Positions 42,104 through 54,960 are shown, counted from the first letter of the stretch. The stretch: 64,000 nucleotides of DNA from Panax quinquefolius (GCA_020205615.1 CM035166.1:77524679-77588678); one strand, 5' to 3'. Notes: generated by a model not told the origin, from the sequence alone. Made by a program: numbers and translations.

Positions 42104-44821
42104 TGTAAGACCCCAACTTATTATTAATGAAATTTAATTTTCTCTATTTATTATTTTGAAATAGTAAGGGTTGATGTGATTAATGTGGATAGTTAGCGGT
42201 AAAATACGCAAATATTTCAAAATAAGCAAGTGGTTATAAAATATTCATTGTTGTCGGGGAATATTCGTTTGGTCGTGGAATATTCGTATTGTTTGGGAAT
42301 ATTCGCATGCGACAGTAGCCCAATGCAAATTCCATAACTGGAAAGCGATTGGATGAAGAAAATGACAAATATAAGTTGTTTAAAAATAACGACGTAGTTA
42401 TTTACTGCTATTAATCTTTGTTAAAATACTCGGTGGGTTAAAACACAAGAGAAGACACCTGTATTGCACCAATTATTGATTCTTACGTAAGAAGGCACTA
42501 CTCAATAATGGTTACGTGAATTATTGCTCAAAGATTTTATTGAGTTAATAATTGCTACGTTGATATTTTATATTCATTGTTGTTTCAATAATCACATTAC
42601 ACAAGATTTTTATTATCGAAGCAATAATTCATATTATCCTAATAATATTATTAGATAACATTATTGGCAATGTCTATAAAGTTCGCATCTAAGGAGAGGT
42701 TTGGTCACCTAATTGCGCCAAAGCCAATAAGAAGAAATTCTTATTGAAAGCCCCTTCTTCCTGAACCGCCTCGTTTGTCAATATTGTGATTCTCGTAATA
42801 TTATTTGTGAATAATTAATTATTGATTCATATGATGAGAAAAATATTGATTTTATGTGGATATAGATGGAGAAAATTTTTATTGTGACAATTGTTGAAAA
42901 TTGAAATTTTATCTTTTTCGATAAAATAATTCATTTAAATATATTATTATATTTTAATAATATAATAATGGTGATATTTTTACAACGAATGTGGGATATA
43001 TGAGTATACGAGGAGGAGTATTTTTGTTGCAATAAATGTTTAAAACATGTTAAACATGTCTGTGGACCCCATTTATCGATCAAAATTTGATTATAAATTG
43101 TGAAAATCGTCTGCTTTGTGGATTTGGTCAATTTCTATTTGGAATTTGGAAAACTTTCTTCTAAAAGTTGTAGAGAATTGAATTTCCTATAAAAACAAGC
43201 GAGATTCGAATTTTCTCATGAAAGGGCTATTTATTATGAATTATTGAAGTTCAAATTTCTAATAATTGATTTTTTGGAGTTTAAAATATTTTTTTTGTAA
43301 GAAAAACGTTTTTTGTTGTAATTGAGTGGCTCACATGTGTTATAAATGATCTGAAATCAGATTTCTAAGGTGGGCTTGAATATTTTAAGAAATATTATTA
43401 TTTTATTAAATTTTCTACTTTGGTGTTCTAAAGCATTTTCCTATAAATAGGGTGCTTAGGTTAGAATTGAAAATCACACCAGAAACTGAAGTTTTCTCTC
43501 TCTATATTATCGAGCGTATTCTTGCGAGTATTTTGAGTATACTTTGAGTATTGTTAGACGGTGCAAGTTCCTTCAAAGACTATACCCTATTCCAAATTAA
43601 AAGTACTAATCTTTCGAGGTAAGGGATGTTATTTTCTTCTCAAATGATATTATTTCTTCAATATCATTATCTTTGAAATATTGGTTGGAACTTTTATCAA
43701 ATTTGGAACTTTTTCATGCTCTAAGTTACTATTCATGAGTTACTATTCACGAGTTACTATTCATGAGTTACTATTCACGAAGTTACTATTCACGAGTACT
43801 ATTCATGAAGCATGAAGATGTTTTTGTGGAATTTCTATCTTTTGTGTGTGAGTTACTATTCACGTGATACGACACTTATTCACGATACTCTGGCAGATTC
43901 ACCGAAAAATAAAATTTCTTCTTTTTGTCCAAAATATCTATTCTAGATACTAGCTTTGATTGTATCCATGTTTTGATCATTCTTGAATTTTACACCACTA
44001 TGATCATTTTTGAGGTATTTTTGAACATGGATAAAACAAAGTACGAATCCTTAATCCTTAATCCTTGTCATTTTGTTTCACTGGATTCGTTTCTTTAAAA
44101 ATATTTTTCATCATCCTCAGTCTTAAATGATGATATTATTGAATATCTTTGGCCTATAAAGCAAAGATGAATGATTTCTGAAGAATATCTTTGTCAGTAG
44201 TGTAAAGATGAACAGTGTTTAGATGAATATGACCAATCGATGAATATCTTTGGCTTGTAGTGCAAAGATGAATATTTGATTCCGTATGTATATTGATTGA
44301 TGTTACAGGGGATAAAAGATAGATGATGAACTTTTAAATTCATATATAGAAGATAGTAGTTTGCATTCTCTACTTAACTCTTCTAATGAATTATTATTTC
44401 ATTGCGAATATTGATTTAAAATTTGTTGTCTATCAGATTCTATTAGATTTTCCTGTTTGAAGACTAACGGTAATTTGTTGTATATTATCTTAGTCATAAT
44501 ATTCTTTATTGAGCTAGTTGAGCTCACCCTTTTCCTTTTTGTTCCATTTTTCTCGTGGAGGCGAGAATATAAGCGAGTAGTACGGTAGCCTCTGGGTATG
44601 GAATAAAGGTTCTAGAGAGAGTCGCTTAGTAGTCCTCACCATTTTTGTAAAATAATGTATCAATAAATTTGATGAGGATTTATTTGAGTATAGATATTGT
44701 CTAGAAGATAATATTTGTATTTAAACTCACGCTTTCTTCAGTAATAATAAAGTTGTAGTTGTTTCGTACCATGTATCGACAACTCGTAATGGGTGATGTA
44801 TACCTATTTTGGGGCGCCACA
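42104..44821 (+). repeat. 5' LTR of Tekay-2
   Basis: 2718 bp, TGTAAGACCCC to GGCGCCACA. Includes a local array of GAGTTACTATTCA(C/T) units near 43728-43810 and three ATCTTTGG...CAAAGAT units near 44140-44275. The primer site TGGTATCGAGCTT follows at 44824. Confidence 0.92.
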
Positions 44822-45006
44822 ATTGGTATCGAGCTTAGGATATGATCTCCGCGAGATCGGGGAATAGAACTAGGAGGGAGAGACGAGTAAATCCTTCGCT
44901 AGTGTGTCCTACCTAAGCTTATTTGTTAGTTAGTCAAGATATAGGGGATATTATGTGATATATTGATTTCCTTAATTAACCCTTGTTTTATCACAAGATT
45001 TGAGAA

Positions 45007-46130
45007 TGTCGAATCGAGAATATTAACAATGGAAATGAGATCGTGGAGACGCTCAGTACTCACCAACGAGGAGAAACGTCTATAACAGTCGGGTAATGTT
45101 CCTCCCGCGAACAACACCATTGAAAGCGAGATGATGAACGAGGGATGTTTAGAAGTTTTTGCGCTTCATGCAAAATCGCATTTAGGAGACTCGTGTTCAA
45201 AATACAAGAGAAATGATAGCAATTCACGGGTTGTCACATGCAAAGCAGCTCAAAGAGTTGGGACCACCGAAATTTAAGGGAAAGCGGATCCGATCACGCC
45301 ATGGAAACATGGGTCAAGCAAATTACCAAGATATTCGATGTCTTGGGATGCACGGAGAACAGAGGTTCCATTCGCCACCTTTATGTTCCGTGGCGAAGCG
45401 GACATCATCGGTGGGAGTTCAGTGAAGCGCACCCATCCAAATACGCACTCAAAGATGTCTTGGGATACGCTTTGAAGCTATTTAATGACAAATACTTTCC
45501 CGAAAGTGTTCGTCTATATGAAGGAAGTGGAGTTCATCGATTAGAACAAAACAACACGACGGTCTCAAAGACGAGGCAAAGTTTGCGAGAGTTATCCGTG
45601 TTTGCACCTCATTTGGTGGAGAATGAGGAACGTATGACGCGAATGTTTCGAGAGAGTTTGAAATCCCAAGATACGACAATATCTCATTTCTCATAAATTT
45701 TCTCTCTATTCGGAGATGTTGTTAATGTGGCTCAATTGTTAGAGCGAGATAACGAGTATATTCAACCAAGGACCATAACCAGGATCGTATCGTAGAGATA
45801 GCGGTCAATGTAATAATGATAACCAAATGGAGAAAGAAACAGACGGACAAAAATGGTAACCACTCCGGTGGTAATCATGGCTATGAAAATAGAAGAAGCG
45901 AGTCGAGGAGATTTTAAAAAGAGGAGATTTAACAACGACCATGTGAAGACGACAGTCGCTTAAGAACAACCGGGTTCTAAGGGGAGGAGAACGACCACCG
46001 ATCATATGCTACAAATGCGGAAAAGAGGGACATATCACCAAACCGCCCACAACAGCTTCAAGGTATGCTATAATTGTGGAAGGAAGGACATATCGCCGAG
46101 ATTGTACGGTAGTGAAACCTAGTTCAATGG
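45007..46130 (+). pseudogene. gag: Tekay-2 gag remnants
   Basis: Recognisable pieces are KELGPPKFKGK and WVKQITKIFDVLGCTEN (45238-45370), LFNDKYFPESVRLYEG (45475-45525), and two zinc knuckles at about 46005-46110 of which the first, CYKCGKEGH, keeps the expected Cys and His. Frames change repeatedly; no product is possible. Confidence 0.8.
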
Positions 46131-46208
46131 GACAATGACTCAAAAGATCGTCCCGTAAAAGTCAAAGTCAACGATTCCGGAAGAAGCGTTTGTTGTGATC
46201 GGGTCAAA

Positions 46209-46530
46209 ATGCGAAAACCCAAACGAGGTGATCACGGTAAGCTATTTATAAATTCTTGCGAAGTTTATACCTTACTTGATACCGGTGCTACCCATTCATT
46301 TATCTCTCTCCGCATGTGCTCAACGCTTAAACTTGACTCGGAGAAATTAGACTTTGACCTATCTGTGGAAACTCCGTTAGAGAAACTTTCATCACATCCA
46401 CTCGCTTATAAATCTTGTTTGATTCAAGTTGGCACCATCACCTTACCGCGTTGACCTTATCTCTTTAAAGATACTTGCTTTTGATGTGATTTTAGGGATT
46501 GATTGGTTAACTACTCATCATGCCAAAATT
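46209..46530 (+). pseudogene. Tekay-2 aspartic protease
   Basis: The active site LLDTGATHSFIS is intact (Tekay-1 has DIG). KLDSEKLDFDLSVETPL and the distal VILGIDWLTTHHAK block follow in a shifted frame. It corresponds to 2380-2680 of Tekay-1. Confidence 0.82.
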
Positions 46531-46559
46531 GATTGTTTTCGTAAGGTTGTTAGTTTTCA

Positions 46560-47458
46560 TATTCCTAACCAACCCGTTGTATTTAATTCAAGCAACTAAA
46601 CCATTAAAATCAATCACTATCATATCTAATCATAAAGCTATTCGCTTATTGAAAAACGGATGTCAAGCTTTCTTAGCCCATGTTATGGATTTAAATAAAG
46701 ACACGCCAAATTTGAATAATATTCCTGTTGTTATCGACTTTCCGACGTATTTCAAGAACTTCCCTTGGCCTACCCCGTAACGTGAAGTTGAATTCTTTAT
46801 TGATCTTGAACTTACAAAGCCCATTTCTAAAACCCATATCGAATGGCTCCTATTGAACTTCAGAGTTAAAGGTCCAACTACGAGAATTGTTGGACATCGG
46901 TTTCATTCGTCCCCAGTACATCTCCTTGGGGTGCTCCTGCTTTATTCGTAAAGAAGAAAGACGGGAGTATGCGACTTTGTATTGACTATCGGAATTGAAC
47001 CATGTCACCATCAAGAATAGGTATCCTCTACCTCGTATTGATGACTTGTTTGACCAATTCTGAGGGGCACAATTCTTTTCAAAAATCGATCTTCGCTCGG
47101 ATATCATCACCAAGATTAGAATCGAGGATATTCCAAAGACCGCTTTAGAACTCTAATGACGGATATTATGAATTCTTAGTCATGTCTTTTCGGATTGACT
47201 AATGCTCCTGCTGCTTTCATGGATATGATGAACCGAGTATTCAAGGAATATTTGGATCGATTCGTTGTTGTCTTTATTGATGACATCCTTATATATTCCA
47301 AAAGTCGTGAAGATCATGAGCACCATTTGAAGTCGGTACTCCAAAGGCTTCGTGAAAACAAACTATATGCCAAATTGAAGAAATGCGAGTTAAAGCTTGA
47401 GGAAGTAGCATTCCTTGGGCACGTGTGTCAAAACATGGAGTATCTGTTGATCCCATGA
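46560..47458 (+). pseudogene. pol: Tekay-2 reverse transcriptase
   Basis: The N-terminal part with SITIISNHKAIRLLKNGCQA is at 46600-46680; the palm begins near 46920 with [20 protein letters not shown] in a shifted frame. The catalytic stretch 47195-47458 is open: [29 protein letters not shown] and EEVAFLGHV. Frame shifts at several points upstream. Confidence 0.85.
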
Positions 47459-47517
47459 AGATTGAAGCAATACAAAGTTAGAGCAACCAAGCCGGTGGTG
47501 ATCAAGTACGTAGCTTT

Positions 47518-48100
47518 TTGGGCTTAGTTGGTTATTATCGGAGATTCGTGGAAGGGTTTTCTCGAATCGCTACTCCATTAACTCAAATAACTCGGAAGGA
47601 TACAAAATTCGTTTGGAGCGAAGAATGCGAGAAAAGTTTCCAAGAGCTTAAGAGGAGACTTATTTCTAAGACTGTTCTAACAATACCATCTGGTTCGGAT
47701 GGATTTGTTATCTCTGCCGATGCTTCGAGCAAAGGGTTAGGATGTGTTCTCATGCAACGTGGAAAGTCATAGCCTTTATGCCTCGCGACAACTTAAAGAG
47801 TATGAGAGGAATTATCCTACTCATGATCTAGAGTTAGCGGCAGCTTATTTTCGCTTAAAGATATGGAGGCACTATCTATATGGGGAGAAAGTGGAGATAT
47901 ATTCGCACCATAAAAGCCTTAAATATTTCTTCACTCAAAAGAACTCAACATACGGCAAAATGACGTTGGCTCGAACTATTGAAAGACTACGACCACACTA
48001 TTCAATACCATCCCGGTAAAGTTTAACGTGGTAGTGACGCATTGAGTAGAAGATCATATGCGGAACGAAAAGCGATGATGTCAAGTATATACGATAGAGC
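47518..48100 (+). pseudogene. Tekay-2 RNase H
   Basis: [20 protein letters not shown] leads into [20 protein letters not shown] and VLMQRGK (47690-47770), then, frameshifted, [20 protein letters not shown] and [20 protein letters not shown]. It shows the uninterrupted site of the hAT insertion found in Tekay-1. Confidence 0.85.
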
Positions 48101-48239
48101 CAACTTTAATAGAAAAAGTTAAGGTTGCTCAAGCCACCGAAATCTTGAGTCGATGCGTATGAAGAAGAAAGTACAAGAAGGAGCTATTCCTAAGCGAGAA
48201 TTGATGAAGAAGGAATACTTGAGTCCACTCTGAGACTTT

Positions 48240-49060
48240 GTGTTCCTAACGACTCTGATTTGAAGTACAAGATTATGATGGAGGCACACAATACGCCATT
48301 TGCAATCCATCCTGAAAGTACTAAAATGTATCGTGATCTTCGACATACATTTTGGTGGAACAATATGAAGAGAGAGATTGCAAAGTTTATCTCGATGTGT
48401 TTAACTTGCCAACGTGTAAAGGCGAACATCTAGTACCTAAGGGTCCGCTGCAACCACTTGAGATTCCGAAATGGAAGTGGGAACACATTACCATGGATTT
48501 CACACGTCTTCCTACGGCTTTCTCAAGGCATCAATGCTATTTGGGTTATTATTGATAGATTAACCAAGTCCGCTTTCATTTCTTGCCGACACGGAGACTT
48601 ATTCCTTGAACGCCTTGCTAGTATGTGACGTGAATGAAATTGTGAGGTTGCATGGCATGCCCAGATCCATAGTTTCGGATCGTGACCCAAGATTCACTTC
48701 AAGATTTTGGGTTAGCTTGCAAAAAGCTATGGCGCACGGATTTGCGATTTAGTTCGGCATACCATCCCCAAACGGACGGACAATCGAGAGGACTATTCAA
48801 ACTCTTGAAGATTTATTAAGACTCGTGTCCTAGACTTCAAGGGCGCTTAGGATAAGTATTTACCATTGGTGGAATTCTCCTACAACAACAAATTATCGTG
48901 CAAGTATAGTGTGGCTCCATTTGAAGCATTATATGGGCCGAAAGTGTCGCTCTCCAATATGTTGGGATGAGGTGGGTGAAGCAACATTGTTGGGACCCGA
49001 AAGTTAAGTACGTATGACTCACCGAAAAGATCCAAATGATTCGACAACGATACAAACGGC
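48240..49060 (+). pseudogene. Tekay-2 integrase
   Basis: The HPxST/FWWNN zinc region is at 48300-48420 (CLTCQRVK), the MDF of the catalytic core near 48495, [12 protein letters not shown] near 48675 and the HPQT/GQS region, altered, near 48765. Numerous indels. Confidence 0.82.
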
Positions 49061-49581
49061 ACAAGATCGACAAAAGAGTTATGCGGATCTTCATCGAAAG
49101 GACGTGGAATTTAGTGTGTGGGGATCATGTATATTATGCGAGTTTCTTCATGGAAGGGAGTTACAAGATTTGGGAAGAGAGAAAGCTCAATCCACGATTT
49201 ATTGGTCCATTTCAAATTCTTGACCGAATAGGAAATGTAGCCTATAGACTCGCGTTACCTCCGAGTATGTCTCGTGTTCATAATGTGTTTCACATATCCG
49301 TACTTCAGAAATATGTGAAAGACCAAACCACGTTATAGAATTAGAACCGAATTTAAATAGAAGACTTAACGTATGAGGAGGTACCACAAGATCTTGGATA
49401 GGAAGGAGCATGTCCTACGCATAAGAAAGGTCATGCCACAAGTTAAAGTTTTGTGGAGGAATCATGCTATAGAGAAATGACCGGAATTGGAAACGGAAAT
49501 GAAAGCGAGGTATCCTCACCTTTTCAAACACTGTGTATACGTCGTCAATTTCGAGGACGAAATTTCATAAGGAGGGAGGTT
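49036..49581 (+). pseudogene. Tekay-2 integrase C-terminus, chromodomain tail and purine tract
   Basis: 49036-49338 is an open stretch with [40 protein letters not shown] and LQKYVKD. The tail matching [14 protein letters not shown] continues with frameshifts to about 49560. AAGGAGGGAGGT (49570-49581) is the polypurine tract. Confidence 0.82.
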
Positions 49582-52275
49582 GTAAGACCCCAACTTATTA
49601 TTAATGAAATTTAATTTTCTCTATTTATTATTTTGAAATAGTAAGGGTTGATGTGATTAATGTGGATAATTAGGGTAAAATACGCAAATATTTCAAAATA
49701 AGCAAGTGGTTATAAAATATTCATTGTTGTCGGGGAATATTCGTTTGGTCGTGGAATATTCGTCTTCGTTCGGAATATTCGTGCATTTACGGCAGCGACC
49801 AATGCAGGGCCCCATAACTCTGAAAGCGATTGGATGAAGAAAATGACAAATATAAGTTGTTTCAAAATAACGACGTAGTTGTTACCAAATTAATCTTGTT
49901 AAAATACTAAATTGGTTAAAACACAAGAGCACGGTATTGCACCAATTATTGATTCTTACGTAAGAAGGCACTACTCAATAATGGTTACGATAATTACCGC
50001 TCAAATTTTTATTGAGTTAATAATTGCTGCGTTGATATTTTATATTCTTCATTGTTCAATAATTGTCATTACACAAGATTTTTATTATCGAAGCAATAAT
50101 TCATATTATCCTAATAATATTATTAGATAACATTATTGGCAATGTCTAGAAAGTTACGCTCTAAGGAGAGGTTTGGTCACCTAATTGCGGCCAAAGAAGA
50201 AGAAATTCTTATTGAAAGCCCCTCTTTCCTGAACCGCACGGTTGTCAATATTGTGATTCTGTAATATTATTTGTGAATAATTAATTATTAATTCATATGA
50301 TGAGAAAAATATTGATTTTATGTGGATATAGATGGAGAAAATTTTTATTGTGACAAATGTTGAAAATTAAAATTTTATCTTTTTTCTCGATAAAATAATT
50401 TATTTAAATATATTATTATATTTTAATAATATAATAATGGTGATATTTTTTACAACGAATGTGGGATATATGAGTATACGAGGAGGAGGAGTATTTTATT
50501 GCAATAAATATTTAAAACATGTCGGTGGACCCCATTTATTGAATTTGAAATTTGATTATAGCACAGTAAAATCGTCTGCTTGTGGATTTCGGTCAATTTC
50601 TATTTGGAATTTGGAAAAACTTTCTTACGCAAAGTTGTAGAGAATTGAATTTCCTATAAAAACTAGCGAGATTCGAATTTTCTCGATGAAAGGGCTATTT
50701 ATTATGAATTATTGAAGTTCAAATTCGGAATAATTGATTTTGGAGTTTAAAATATTTTTTTGTAAGAAAAACGTTTTTGTTGTAATTGAGTGGCTCATAT
50801 GTGTTATAAATGATCTGAAATCAGATTTCTAAGGTGGGCTTGAATATTTTAAGAAATATTATTATTTTATTAAATTTTCGCTTTGGTGTTCTAAGCATTT
50901 TCCTATAAATAGGGTGCTTAGGTTAGAATTGAAAATCACACCACAAATCAAGTTTTCTCTATATTATCGAGCGATTCTTGTGAGTATTTTGAGTATACTT
51001 TGAGTATTGTTAGATCGGTGCAAGTTCCTTCAAAGACTATACCCTTAGATTCCAAATTAAAGTACTAATCTTTCGAGGTAAGGGATGTTATTTTCTTCTC
51101 AAATGATATTATTTCTTCAATATCATTATCTTTGAAATATTGGTTGAACTTTTATCAAATTTGGAACTTTTTCATGCTCGGGTTACTATTCATGAGTTAC
51201 TATTCACGAAGTTACTATTCATGAGTTACTATTCACGAGTTACTATTCACGAGTACTATTCATGAAGCGTGAAGATGTTTTTGTGGAATTTCTATCTTTT
51301 GGTGTTTGAGAGTTACTATTCACGTATACGGCACTATTCACGATATCTGACACTATTCAATTTGAAAAATAAAATTTCTTCTTTTTGTCCAAAATATCTA
51401 TTCTCGAACTAGCTTTGATTGTATCCATGTTTTGATCATTCTTGAATTTTACACCACTATGATCATTTTTGAGGTATTTTGAACATGGATAAAACAAAGT
51501 ACTGAATCCTTAATCCTTAATCCTTGTCATTTTGTTTCAATTGGATTCGCTTTTTAAAAATATTTTCATCATCCTCGGTTTTAAATGATGATATTATTGA
51601 ATATCTTTGGCACAGTAGTGCAAAGATGAATGATTTCTGAAGAATATCTTTGGTAGTAGTGCAAAGATGAGCAGTGTTTAGATGAACACGACCAATCGAT
51701 GAATATCTTTGCCTCAGTAGTGCAAAGATGAATATTTGATTCCGGATGTATATTGATTGATGTTACGAGGATAAAAGATAGATGATGAACTTTTAAATTC
51801 ATACATAGAAGATAGTAGTTTGCATTCTCTACTTAACTCTTCTAATGAATTATTATTTCATCTGCGAATATTGATTTAAAATTTGTTGTCTATTGTATTC
51901 TATTAGATTTTTCCTGTTGAAGACTAACGGTAATTTGTTGTATATTATCTTAGTCATAATATTCTTTCTCGAGCTAGTTGAGCTCACCCTTTTCCTTTTG
52001 TTCCATTTTTCTCGGGAGGCGAGAATATAGCGAGTACGAGCCTGGGGTATGGAATGAAGGTTCTAGAGAGAGTCGTTTAGTAGTCCTCACCATTTTTGTA
52101 AAATAATGTATCAATAAATGTGATGAGGATTTATTTGAGTATAGATATTGTCTGAAGATAATATTTGTATTTAAACTCACAGCTTTCTTGTTGTAATAAT
52201 AAAGTTGTAGTTGTTTCTGTACCATGTATTGACAACTCAGAATGGGTGATGTATACCTATTTTGGGGGCGTCACA
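49582..52275 (+). repeat. 3' LTR of Tekay-2
   Basis: 2694 bp, TGTAAGACCCC to GGGCGTCACA. Long identical runs with the 5' LTR alternate with short patches of marked difference (for example 49770-49800 against 42285-42330). Confidence 0.92.
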
Positions 52276-52280
52276 ACAGC

Positions 52281-52317
52281 TGCTAAGGTATTGAACTAAT
52301 TAAGCTAGTTCATTACA
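52281..52317 (+). repeat. 3' LTR of the Reina element, right part
   Basis: TGCTAAGGTATTGAAC through GTTCATTACA resumes the LTR immediately after the ACAGC duplication of Tekay-2 and ends at the CTTAC duplication of the Reina element. Confidence 0.92.
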
Positions 52318-52322
52318 CTTAC

Positions 52323-52783
52323 CTGATTTTTTTTTTCCATCTGTCATTTATTTAATAGCAACGATTACGTGAAAATAAAGTGGCTCATTTAATGAATGCT
52401 TGTGTTAAAGAGCGAAATAGAAAATTTGGACTCATAAGTAAAAAGGGGTTGTCCATAGTCGAGAAAATTGGGAGTTTAGAACATGGGTACTGTTATGCAA
52501 CTAAAGAAATAACAAAGTTATAAAGATAGAAGTATTAGAGAATTTTTTTTTGTATTTGTTTTTAATTTTTCATTGTTTTTTATAGGCAAAAATAAAATGA
52601 AACATACATGCAATCAAGATCCACAAAATCATGGATTAGACCATTGGTCTAGCTTGTAGCTTATGACTTTTGAGAAAATCATAATATTATAACACTCCTT
52701 GATTTACTAAGATAGGAGATTATGTCTCATTAAAAATTTTGTTAAGAAAAATCAGTGGGAAAAAACTTAGGGAAAGGAAAAAG
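52323..52783. other. Unique spacer between the Reina nest and the Tat-type LTR
   Basis: About 460 bp of AT-rich sequence. No coding region, repeat or regulatory site was recognised. Confidence 0.55.
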
Positions 52784-53039
52784 TGTGACAACCCGAGAAT
52801 TTTGAATATTTTTTAAATTTTTATTAATTGATTTAAGGTTCAAAATTAGAACCTAGACAGAAAATAAGTGTATGCGTTTGATATTTTTAAGATAGAATTT
52901 TGAGGATTTCAAAATTCTGTGAATGATTTAGGTGAATTATTCAGGATTAAGGAATAAGTGAATATGTTCTGTGTAAATGTGTGCAATATTTGGTTAAGGG
53001 TCAAGGGTTGACCAGATAAACGATATCTATATCAAACCC

Positions 53040-53545
53040 TAAGTATATATTAAAAACGCAACGTTCGGTTAGAAAATTCTTTCGTTTAACAAGAAACCCT
53101 AAAACCGGTTCTGGAAACCCTAATTTCCGTTCTGGGAATTCGAAACCCTAATTCGGGAATTTAAAACCCTAATCTGGAAACTTAAAGGATAATTATAATT
53201 CTCAAGTATTATTAATTATAATCTTAATTAGGGTAAAGCTTAATTATTTAGTAAACCCTAATTTCAAATTTAGAAAACCCTAACTTTGGGATTTGAAACC
53301 CTAATTTATAATTAGGGAAAACGAAAGTGTTAATTTAATAATTTTAATGTTAATTAGGATATATTAATTCTAATTTTCAAGTTAAGTAATTAGAAAACCC
53401 TAATCTAATTACAAAATTTAATTTCTAAATTAGAAAATTTATTTTTCTATTAGAAACCCTAATTAGTGGTTTATAAACCCTAATGACCATTTTAACCCTA
53501 ATTGCTTAATTAACAATTTTAATTAGGAAATACTAATCCTAATTA
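53040..53545. repeat. Cluster of AAACCCTAAT motifs
   Basis: More than a dozen words of the form (A)AACCCTAA(T) are spaced irregularly by about 15-40 bp within an AT-rich part of the LTR. They resemble the plant telomere unit CCCTAAA but are not in tandem head-to-tail order. Confidence 0.7.
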
Positions 53546-54339
53546 GCAAGATTTAAGTTATGATTAATGTCGACGTCGGGATTTTTGGATGTCCCTTTCC
53601 GTTACTTGTTCTTTGGTGTTCTCATTTTAGGTGAGATTTGTTTGAAAAAACAAGTGAAAAAGGTCCGACATGTATAATGTCGACGATGGACTATTAAGAG
53701 TCGCCAGTTGGTTTTTTAAATGGTTGTACCAACACAACCGAGAAAAGGTTTGCACATTGACCCAGTAGTGTGACACCGATATACGGGTCGGTGAAACCGA
53801 GATTCGTTTAGGGTCCGGGGACTTGGTTATGCGGGGGGAAGGTGTTAGGCACTTCGACATCCGTGTTACCACGGTGACCGCCTCTTTTCAAGAAACTATT
53901 ATCTGAGTGTGTGTGTGTGTGGGTCAATGTGCTGTTATATAGAAGTTGTGCGAGGCCTTGTTCGAACCTATATACACAGGGTTTGAATTTATGTAAAAAT
54001 TTAATTTTTAGCAAGATATGGCAGTGATGTTTTATAAAAGATGTTTTTCAAACCCCGATGCTCAATAGGAATTGAGACCTTTTACACTCCCATTTTATTA
54101 AGTGATCGACTTGATTGATTTTATTTGACGGATGCGAGTCATCCGTACGAAAATGATATACAAAAATAATGCCGACTTCCTCGTGGGTATGGAAACCATC
54201 TGAGGAAATTCGGAACCATGAGAATAATTTACAAGTCGCTTCTAATTTGAAAATGTCCATCACGGAACCGAATCTAGATCCAATGGGATGAATATGTGAT
54301 CACATGATTCCTAAAGCGCACATAATCTTTAATTTGTAT

Positions 54340-54675
54340 GAAAGTAGTAAGCGTATATATATATATATATAAAAGTTGTAAATATATATACGCATATGAT
54401 CACCAACCACGAAGCACCTCCATTGGGGATCGAAATGTAAATAAAGCCAGAAGAGCGATCAATCGCCACGAAGGAAACTCCAGCAGATTTAAAATAAATA
54501 TATATATATATATATATATATAAAAAGCAATAAACGCACTGGATGTAAAATCCGTGCTCATCGAATGAGTTCGACCACGATTCATATATATAAGTATAAA
54601 TATATATATATATATATAAAAGCGAATAAATGCAGGATATAAAATCCGGGCTCATCGAATGAGTTCGACACACGC

Positions 54676-54733
<58 letters not shown>

Positions 54734-54874
54734 ACGATAACGCCTGCATCAAGTTCAGGCTCATCGAACAAAGTTCGACACACAGCTCATATATATAAAT
54801 ATATATATAGAAAGCAAATAAACGCTCTGCATCAAGTTCAGGCACAATCGAGGCATAACTTCGATAATGTTAGT

Positions 54875-54957
<83 letters not shown>

Positions 54958-54960
54958 TTG
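54340..54960. repeat. Minisatellite: (TA)n tracts separated by a conserved 55-60-bp core
   Basis: Four cores (about 54521, 54619, 54727 and 54809) share AATAAACGC/AATAAATGC followed by CTCATCGAA..AGTTCGAC. Between them are TA runs, the longest about 54896-54953. Short ORFs on both strands translate to YIYI repeats and are not genes. Confidence 0.88.

Larger units (their letters stand above)
42104..52275 (+). mobile_element. Full-length Tekay chromovirus (Tekay-2) nested in the Reina 3' LTR
   Basis: 10,172 bp with LTRs at 42104-44821 and 49582-52275, flanked by perfect ACAGC duplications (42099-42103, 52276-52280). It belongs to the same family as Tekay-1: LTR start TGTAAGACCC, the same gag/pol order and long matching segments. 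Coding sequence is broken by many one- and two-base indels while large blocks stay very similar to Tekay-1. Orientation plus. Confidence 0.93.
36683..52317 (+). mobile_element. Reina-type Ty3/gypsy chromovirus, interrupted by Tekay-2
   Basis: LTRs of about 420 bp (36683-37100; 41721-42103 continued at 52281-52317) start TGTAAGGAAGG and end GTTCATTACA. The target duplication CTTAC is perfect (36678-36682 and 52318-52322). The internal part encodes gag, protease, reverse transcriptase, RNase H, integrase and chromodomain in plus orientation. The RT blocks ([33 protein letters not shown]) and short LTRs fit the Reina lineage. Own length is about 5.5 kb; the remaining 10 kb is the nested Tekay-2. 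Several stops make it non-autonomous. The two LTRs differ at about 20 positions. Confidence 0.92.

Noticed and set aside
53040..53545. Interstitial telomere array
   Set aside because: The AAACCCTAA words are dispersed at irregular spacing and are not head-to-tail units.
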